Shown here one piece after another: positions 60,422 through 64,000 of a DNA stretch of 64,000 bases; within the stretch, counting starts at the first letter, position 1, and every line of letters begins with the position of its first letter. Below the pieces are notes generated by a model. It saw only the letters and a program-made list of their open reading frames with translations, was not told the origin of the DNA and did no database searches. The stretch covers positions 86,178 to 150,177 of the forward strand of contig CAJOIW010000003.1 in NCBI GenBank assembly GCA_905234845.1, read 5' to 3'. Source of the stretch: an uncultured Prevotella sp. Lineage in GTDB: Bacteria; Bacteroidota; Bacteroidia; Bacteroidales; Bacteroidaceae. A program made the translations under genes and the position numbers.

Positions 60422-62284
60422 TTACTGGCGACTTTTCTGTACGGTGGTCATTACCCGCAGCCAGTTGCCTCCCCATATTTTCTGGATGTCGCGCTCGGAG
60501 TATTTGCGTCGCAGCAAGTGGAGCGTGAAGTTGATGGCCTCGCTGGAGTCGTTAAAGCCTGTGACACCACCGTCGCCGTCGAAGTCGGTGCCGATGCCCA
60601 CGTGGTCGATGCCCATGACGGAGACAGCATGCTCGAGATGGGCGATGGCATCGAGAACGGAAGCCTCACCGAAGCCTCCCTCCAGCCCCCTCCCACCGGA
60701 TGGGGAGAGTTTACTGCGGAGGAAACCTGGGTAGAGGGTTATCTGCATCACACCACCCTGCCGTGCGAGGAGGCGCATCTGATCGTCGGTAAGGTTTCGC
60801 GGATGGTCACAGAGCGCACGACAATTGGAGTGGCTGCACACGATGGGTGTAGAGGAGATGTCTGCTGCATCGTAGAACGATTTCTCAGCGGCATGGCTGA
60901 GGTCGACCATGATGCCCAGCCGGTTCATCTCCTGAATGACCTGCTGTCCGAACCGGCTCACACCCTGATGGGTGTTGCAGCCTTTGGCAGAGTCGCAGAT
61001 GTCGTTGTCGCCGTTGTGACAAAGGGTCATATAAACGATGCCACGCTGTGCGAAGTGGCGCAGGTTAGCAAGGTCGTGCTCGAGTGCGAGGCCGTTCTCG
61101 ATGGCGAGCATGATGCTCCGGCGTCCTTTGCGCTTGTCCTCATAGAGGTCGGCGGGAGTACGTGCGATGCTAAGGTAGGGACTGTTGGCCTTGACAATCT
61201 GCTCTATCTGGTCAAAAATGAGGTTGGCGTAACTAAGCGGGGTTAATAGGTGTTGGGTGTTAGACGACGGGGCTTTCACTTTTTGTGAGAACTGCTCGCC
61301 CATCTTCGGCTGTGGCAGGTAGGCTGCCATGATGACAGCATCCTGCCGACCATCGGTCATCTTCTGCAGGTCGCATTTGATGCGTTGGTCGCGTTGGTCG
61401 AAGTGTATTCCCTGATGGAAGAACATGGGCGTGTCGACGTGGGTGTCGAGGGTGAGTATGCGCCGATGCAACAGCTTGGCCGTGTGGAAATTGCGTGCTT
61501 GGTCGGCGAGCCATTGGAAGATTTTCAATCCTTCCTCCTCCAACCATTCGGGATGCCACTGCACACCAATGACAGGCCGGTGTGCGGTGCTCTCTATAGC
61601 TTCGATGACGCCGTCGGGCGCGGTAGCAGTGACGCGGAAGAGCGGTCCTGTCTCGCCTACCGCCTGATGGTGGAAAGAGTTGACGCAGACGGTCCCACCG
61701 TAGAGGCTATGGAGTACAGAGCCTTCAACGGTAGTGACGGTATGGGTAGGCAGGTTACGGTCGGCGTCTTGGGAGTGCTTGAGGAACCCACCCCCTTCCC
61801 CTCCCCGAGGGAGGGGAGTTTGGATGGTTTTATTGTTGTTATTAGAAGAATTTATGTCCTGTACGACCGTTCCTCCGAGTGCCATGGCAAGTGTCTGTAT
61901 GCCTCGGCAGATACCAAGGATGGGTATGTTGCGGTCGTAGGCAAGGCGGGTGATGAGTAGCTCAGGCAGGTCGCGGCGGGCATTGATATGGTGAAGTCCG
62001 GGCTGCGGCTGCTCACCTGCCCAAAGTGGGTTATAGTCGGCTCCTCCCGTGAGGATGAGTCCGTCGATATGCTCAAGGGTGTTGACGATGGTGTCGGTGT
62101 CGCTGACGGGCGGAATGATGACGGGCGTTGCTCCTGCTGCAAGCACTTGGTTATAATAGCGTTCGCAAAGCGAGACATCGGGTGCGGCGAAGTTGGCGGT
62201 AAGTCCGATAACAGGCTGATGCTCGGCCTGCGGAAAACGGGTATAGAGGGTGTCGAGATGGGATTGAAGGTTGAAACGTTGCAT
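60422..62284 (-). CDS. Fusion of class I glutamine amidotransferase-like (C26) and M19 dipeptidase
   Basis: 620 residues. Residues 1-260 are a gamma-glutamyl-GABA hydrolase/PuuD-like domain with the catalytic cysteine in LGICRGIQTLAMALGG, the histidine in VQWHPEW and LTGGADYNP. Residues 270-620 are a renal-dipeptidase domain with TLDTHVDTP (HxD zinc ligands), MVDLSHAAEKSF, VCSHSNCRAL and GIGTDFDGDGG. Together they could cut gamma-glutamyl bonds and then dipeptides, possibly during peptide or glutathione use. No signal peptide is evident. Two palindromic stretches are translated: TPLPRGGEGGG with an Asn run (61784-61860) and LSPSGGRGLEGG (60672-60715). Confidence 0.85.
   Translation of the reverse strand: MQRFNLQSHLDTLYTRFPQAEHQPVIGLTANFAAPDVSLCERYYNQVLAAGATPVIIPPVSDTDTIVNTLEHIDGLILTGGADYNPLWAGEQPQPGLHHINARRDLPELLITRLAYDRNIPILGICRGIQTLAMALGGTVVQDINSSNNNNKTIQTPLPRGGEGGGFLKHSQDADRNLPTHTVTTVEGSVLHSLYGGTVCVNSFHHQAVGETGPLFRVTATAPDGVIEAIESTAHRPVIGVQWHPEWLEEEGLKIFQWLADQARNFHTAKLLHRRILTLDTHVDTPMFFHQGIHFDQRDQRIKCDLQKMTDGRQDAVIMAAYLPQPKMGEQFSQKVKAPSSNTQHLLTPLSYANLIFDQIEQIVKANSPYLSIARTPADLYEDKRKGRRSIMLAIENGLALEHDLANLRHFAQRGIVYMTLCHNGDNDICDSAKGCNTHQGVSRFGQQVIQEMNRLGIMVDLSHAAEKSFYDAADISSTPIVCSHSNCRALCDHPRNLTDDQMRLLARQGGVMQITLYPGFLRSKLSPSGGRGLEGGFGEASVLDAIAHLEHAVSVMGIDHVGIGTDFDGDGGVTGFNDSSEAINFTLHLLRRKYSERDIQKIWGGNWLRVMTTVQKSRQ
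60672..60715. repeat. Palindromic insertion inside the dipeptidase domain
   Basis: CCTCCCTCCAGCCCCCTCCC and GGATGGGGAGAG encode LSPSGGRGLEGGFGE in frame, in a loop before the HLEHAVSVMGIDHVGIG motif. Confidence 0.65.
61784..61860. repeat. Palindromic insertion inside the amidotransferase domain
   Basis: CCCCTCCCCGAGGGAGGGG core plus an AT-rich (TTATTG)n tract encodes SSNNNNKTIQTPLPRGGEGG. The core matches 24205-24237 and 28060-28079. Confidence 0.72.
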
Positions 62285-62292
62285 GTCGGTTT

Positions 62293-63096
62293 TTAAGAGT
62301 TGATATTATCGTGTATGCGGTCGTAGAATTGTTCGACGACGTGGAGCATATCCTCGGGTAGATAGGTGAAAGCCTGCTCGGCCAAGCCGTCGGGTATCTC
62401 GTAGTAGGCCTCAGCTATTGAGCCTGCAATAGCTGCCTTGGTGTCGGTGTCGCCATCGGCGAGGATGGCCGTGCGGATGGTCTCCTCGAAACTCTGGCTG
62501 TCAATGAAGCAGCGTAGCGCCCAAGGCACGGTTTCCTGACAGGTGGAGTCGAAATGTCCCTGACTACCAATTCTATAAATATCGCTTAACGGTGGCAGCT
62601 GATAGCCGAAAGTGCGACGCACGGCGGGCTCAATCTCCTCCTTCGTGAGCCGGCAGGTGCGAAGCCAGTAGATGACTGTCGCCACACACTGTGCGCCTCG
62701 TATACCCTCGGAGTGGCAGTGGCTCACCTCGGCGCTGAGCTTAGCCTGCCGCAGCACCTCGTGGTAATCGTCGAAAAGCCATCCCACGCTGCTCACACGC
62801 ATGGCTGCCCCATTGCCGAAAGAGGCCTGCGGTAGCGGGTTGCGCTCGTTGAGCCAAAGGTGAAACATGTTGCCATAGCCGCCCATTGGCTCGGGATAAC
62901 GATGACACCAGTCGAGCAACGCATCACGATATTCGCGCCCGTTGAGCGCGGCATCAGCCACGGCTACGGTGCAGATGGTGTCGTCAGTGAAATTGCAAAG
63001 GGGTTCTGGCGCAAACAGTTCGAAGTCTGCGCTCTCCGGTGCACGTGTGAACTCGTAGCGTGAGCCGGCAATATCTCCGATAATCGCGCCTAACAT
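62293..63096 (-). CDS. ADP-ribosylglycohydrolase family protein
   Basis: 267 residues. MLGAIIGDIAGSRYEF, NFTDDTICTVAVADAAL (first metal-binding motif, T-D-D) and ILADGDTDTKAAIAGSIAEAYY (second, D-x-D-T) are the hallmarks of the DraG/ARH fold. The enzyme probably removes ADP-ribose from proteins, nucleic acids or small molecules; in some bacteria it reverses nitrogenase inactivation, not expected here. It lies 9 bases upstream of the dipeptidase fusion in the same direction. The ATG at 63096 is 15 bases downstream of tRNA-Arg in the same direction, so it may be read through from the tRNA. Confidence 0.92.
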   Translation of the reverse strand: MLGAIIGDIAGSRYEFTRAPESADFELFAPEPLCNFTDDTICTVAVADAALNGREYRDALLDWCHRYPEPMGGYGNMFHLWLNERNPLPQASFGNGAAMRVSSVGWLFDDYHEVLRQAKLSAEVSHCHSEGIRGAQCVATVIYWLRTCRLTKEEIEPAVRRTFGYQLPPLSDIYRIGSQGHFDSTCQETVPWALRCFIDSQSFEETIRTAILADGDTDTKAAIAGSIAEAYYEIPDGLAEQAFTYLPEDMLHVVEQFYDRIHDNINS

Positions 63097-63110
63097 GGTT
63101 TTAAAAAGTG

Positions 63111-63182
63111 TACCCCGACCGAGAATCGAACTCGGAACTAAGCTTTAGGAGAGCCTTGTTATATCCATTTAACTATCAGGGC
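63111..63182 (-). tRNA. tRNA-Arg (anticodon CCT)
   Basis: 72 bases fold into a full cloverleaf: acceptor GCCCTGA/TCGGGGT with discriminator A, D arm GTTA/TAAC, anticodon arm AGGCT-CTCCTAA-AGCTT with CCT anticodon reading AGG, variable AGTT, and T arm CCGAG-TTCGATT-CTCGG. CCA is not encoded. Acceptor pairs 1-72 and 5-68 are G-T wobbles. Confidence 0.95.
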
Positions 63183-63232
63183 ATGGACGAAAACCGCATG
63201 CCGTTGGCAGACGGATTTTGCCATTTCAATTG

Positions 63233-63240
63233 CAAAGGTA
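63233..63240 (-). promoter_or_regulatory. Promoter of tRNA-Arg
   Basis: On the minus strand TTTG, 20 bases and TACCTTTG; start near 63228, about 45 bases before the tRNA. A second TACCTTTG (63311-63318) lacks a good upstream element. Confidence 0.7.
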
Positions 63241-63537
63241 ATGTAAACCGAGCGAAAATGCAAATTATTTGCAAATTTTCCGAGGTGCAACTTACCTTCG
63301 CAATTCAATTGCAAAGGTAAGCATAAAATTACATTTAAGACAGGTTTGTATGCAAAAATTTATTAACAAATCATAAAACAACAGCTGCACATTTACTGAA
63401 AAAACGCTGATTTTAGGTGTTTCTGGATTAAAAGTTGTCATTAGTGCGAAAAAATGCCCTTTTTCTCGGTTTTCGCTAACTCGCTGAGAATAAACCCCAT
63501 AGATTACTTTTCACTTCTCACTTATTACCTATCACTT

Positions 63538-63645
63538 CTGAAAGATATATCTCTCGCTTCCGAAAGGTAAGCTTTCGTATCATGAAAGACCGTTTTTTAC
63601 ACTCCGAAAGACGGTCTTTCGGGAGGTGAAACATATACCTTTCGG
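63538..63645. repeat. 22-bp-period palindrome array, blocks A-E
   Basis: Anchors at 63541, 63563, 63585, 63607 and 63629, exactly 22 bp apart: GAAAGATATATCTCTCG, CGAAAGGTAAGCTTTCG, GAAAGACCGTTTTTT, CGAAAGACGGTCTTTCG, GAAACATATACCTTTCGG. Flanks CTTTTCACTTCTCACTT and AAGCGAAAAGTGAG are near complements. Confidence 0.92.
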
Positions 63646-63896
63646 AAATGAGAAGCGAAAAGTGAGTTGGGGAAAAGGGGTAAAAGGGACGAAAAATGGT
63701 GTTCCCGCACGCTGAGAAGAAGTTTTTCTCTGACAAAAAGTTGTTAACATTCCCTTCGCGGATTTAAGTTTTTTTGGCTTTTAGTTCCACGTCAGCACAT
63801 TTTTTGCTTGTGCGCTTGAAAAATATTAGTGTCGAATTCCAATATAAAAAAACTAAAAAAATCGCTAAAATTAAACGTTATGTGCGCGAAAACGTC

Positions 63897-63904
63897 TAAT
63901 TTTG
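63897..63904 (+). promoter_or_regulatory. -7 promoter element of the right-edge gene
   Basis: TAATTTTG, only 4 bases from the ATG at 63909; probably a leaderless mRNA. Confidence 0.62.
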
Positions 63905-63908
63905 CAGT

Positions 63909-64000
63909 ATGAATCGATTTATGTTTATTGCGATGCTGCTGTTTGTATCGGTCGCAGCATCGGCTCAAGGAATTGTAAGAGGTAAAGTTATCGACAAGCA
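63909..64000 (+). CDS. Start of an exported, probably outer-membrane, protein (partial)
   Basis: The 30 complete codons read MNRFMFIAMLLFVSVAASAQ followed by GIVRGKVIDK. This is a signal peptide (cleavage after SAQ or ASA) and the opening strand of a carboxypeptidase-regulatory-like (CarboxypepD_reg) domain, as at the N-terminus of TonB-dependent receptors in Bacteroidota. The remainder lies outside the window, so the receptor call is a guess. Confidence 0.7.
   Translation, partial: MNRFMFIAMLLFVSVAASAQGIVRGKVIDK

Larger units (their letters stand above)
63183..63908. other. Intergenic region with tRNA promoter(s) and a repeat array
   Basis: 726 bases between tRNA-Arg (minus) and an outer-membrane protein gene (plus). 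It holds promoter-like elements for the tRNA (63233-63240, possible second at 63311-63318), a CTTACCTT/AAGGTAAG palindrome (63291-63321), a 22-bp-period array (63538-63645) and the right-hand promoter. Bases 63350-63500 show nothing I can name. Confidence 0.7.

Overview
The window reads as a chromosomal segment of a Prevotella-like Bacteroidota bacterium. Supporting signs are the many TAnnTTTG promoter elements with an upstream TTTG, the rarity of Shine-Dalgarno sequences, secreted proteins that end in a YDLQGR..GIYIV(N/D)GK tail, a nucleoside kinase with a TGS domain, a DUF4271 gene next to hemD, a PafA-type phosphatase and glycan-degrading enzymes. No rRNA, transposase, integrase, phage gene or CRISPR array was found.

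Bases 1-20.7 kb hold a surface-polysaccharide locus read almost entirely on the minus strand. In transcription order it runs: Wzx flippase, Wzy-like polymerase, pyruvyl-transferase-like protein, iron-sulfur F420-hydrogenase-beta-like protein, three GT4 glycosyltransferases, a CapK/PaaK-like adenylate-forming enzyme, an AAC(3)-like acetyltransferase, a NodB-like deacetylase, an alpha/alpha-toroid protein, WecC, a WecG/TagA transferase, a remnant of wecB, a plus-strand DUF4143 ATPase that interrupts the operon, intact WecB, a second WecG/TagA transferase, an IspD-SDR fusion expected to make a CDP-alditol such as CDP-ribitol, a four-helix-bundle protein and a rhamnosyltransferase-like gene running off the left edge. 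WecB plus WecC would supply UDP-ManNAcA. The edge transferase has four 8-bp repeats directly after an ATG that is out of frame at the present copy number, which suggests phase variation.

Bases 21-36.9 kb hold mostly single genes: RhuM family protein, sugar MFS transporter, a frameshifted WG-repeat-like protein, PafA phosphatase, a long RluA-family pseudouridine synthase, a YitT family protein, metG, a DUF805 protein, a TGS-uridine-kinase-like protein and a Na/Pi symporter. Bases 37-48.9 kb hold a 751-residue secreted protein, a 57-residue ORF, an M16 peptidase, and a compact run of metK, DUF4271, hemD, rnpA, yidD and tyrS. Bases 49-64 kb hold a SusE/F-like protein with a GH31 glucosidase, enolase, GH43, an esterase-like hydrolase, a helicase, an orphan ABC ATPase, an M28 peptidase or glutaminyl cyclase, a class-I amidotransferase/M19 dipeptidase fusion, an ADP-ribosylglycohydrolase, tRNA-Arg(CCT) and the start of an outer-membrane protein.

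The most unusual content lies between genes. Six intergenic arrays consist of short AAAG...CTTT palindromes placed with a 22-bp period; the four full-length ones share the same block order. There is also a 454-bp foldback element with near-perfect arms, a REP-like double hairpin, GC-rich palindromes that seem to have inserted in frame into several proteins, many short tandem repeats of 8-13 bp, and a candidate small RNA with its own promoter and terminator at about 59.0 kb.
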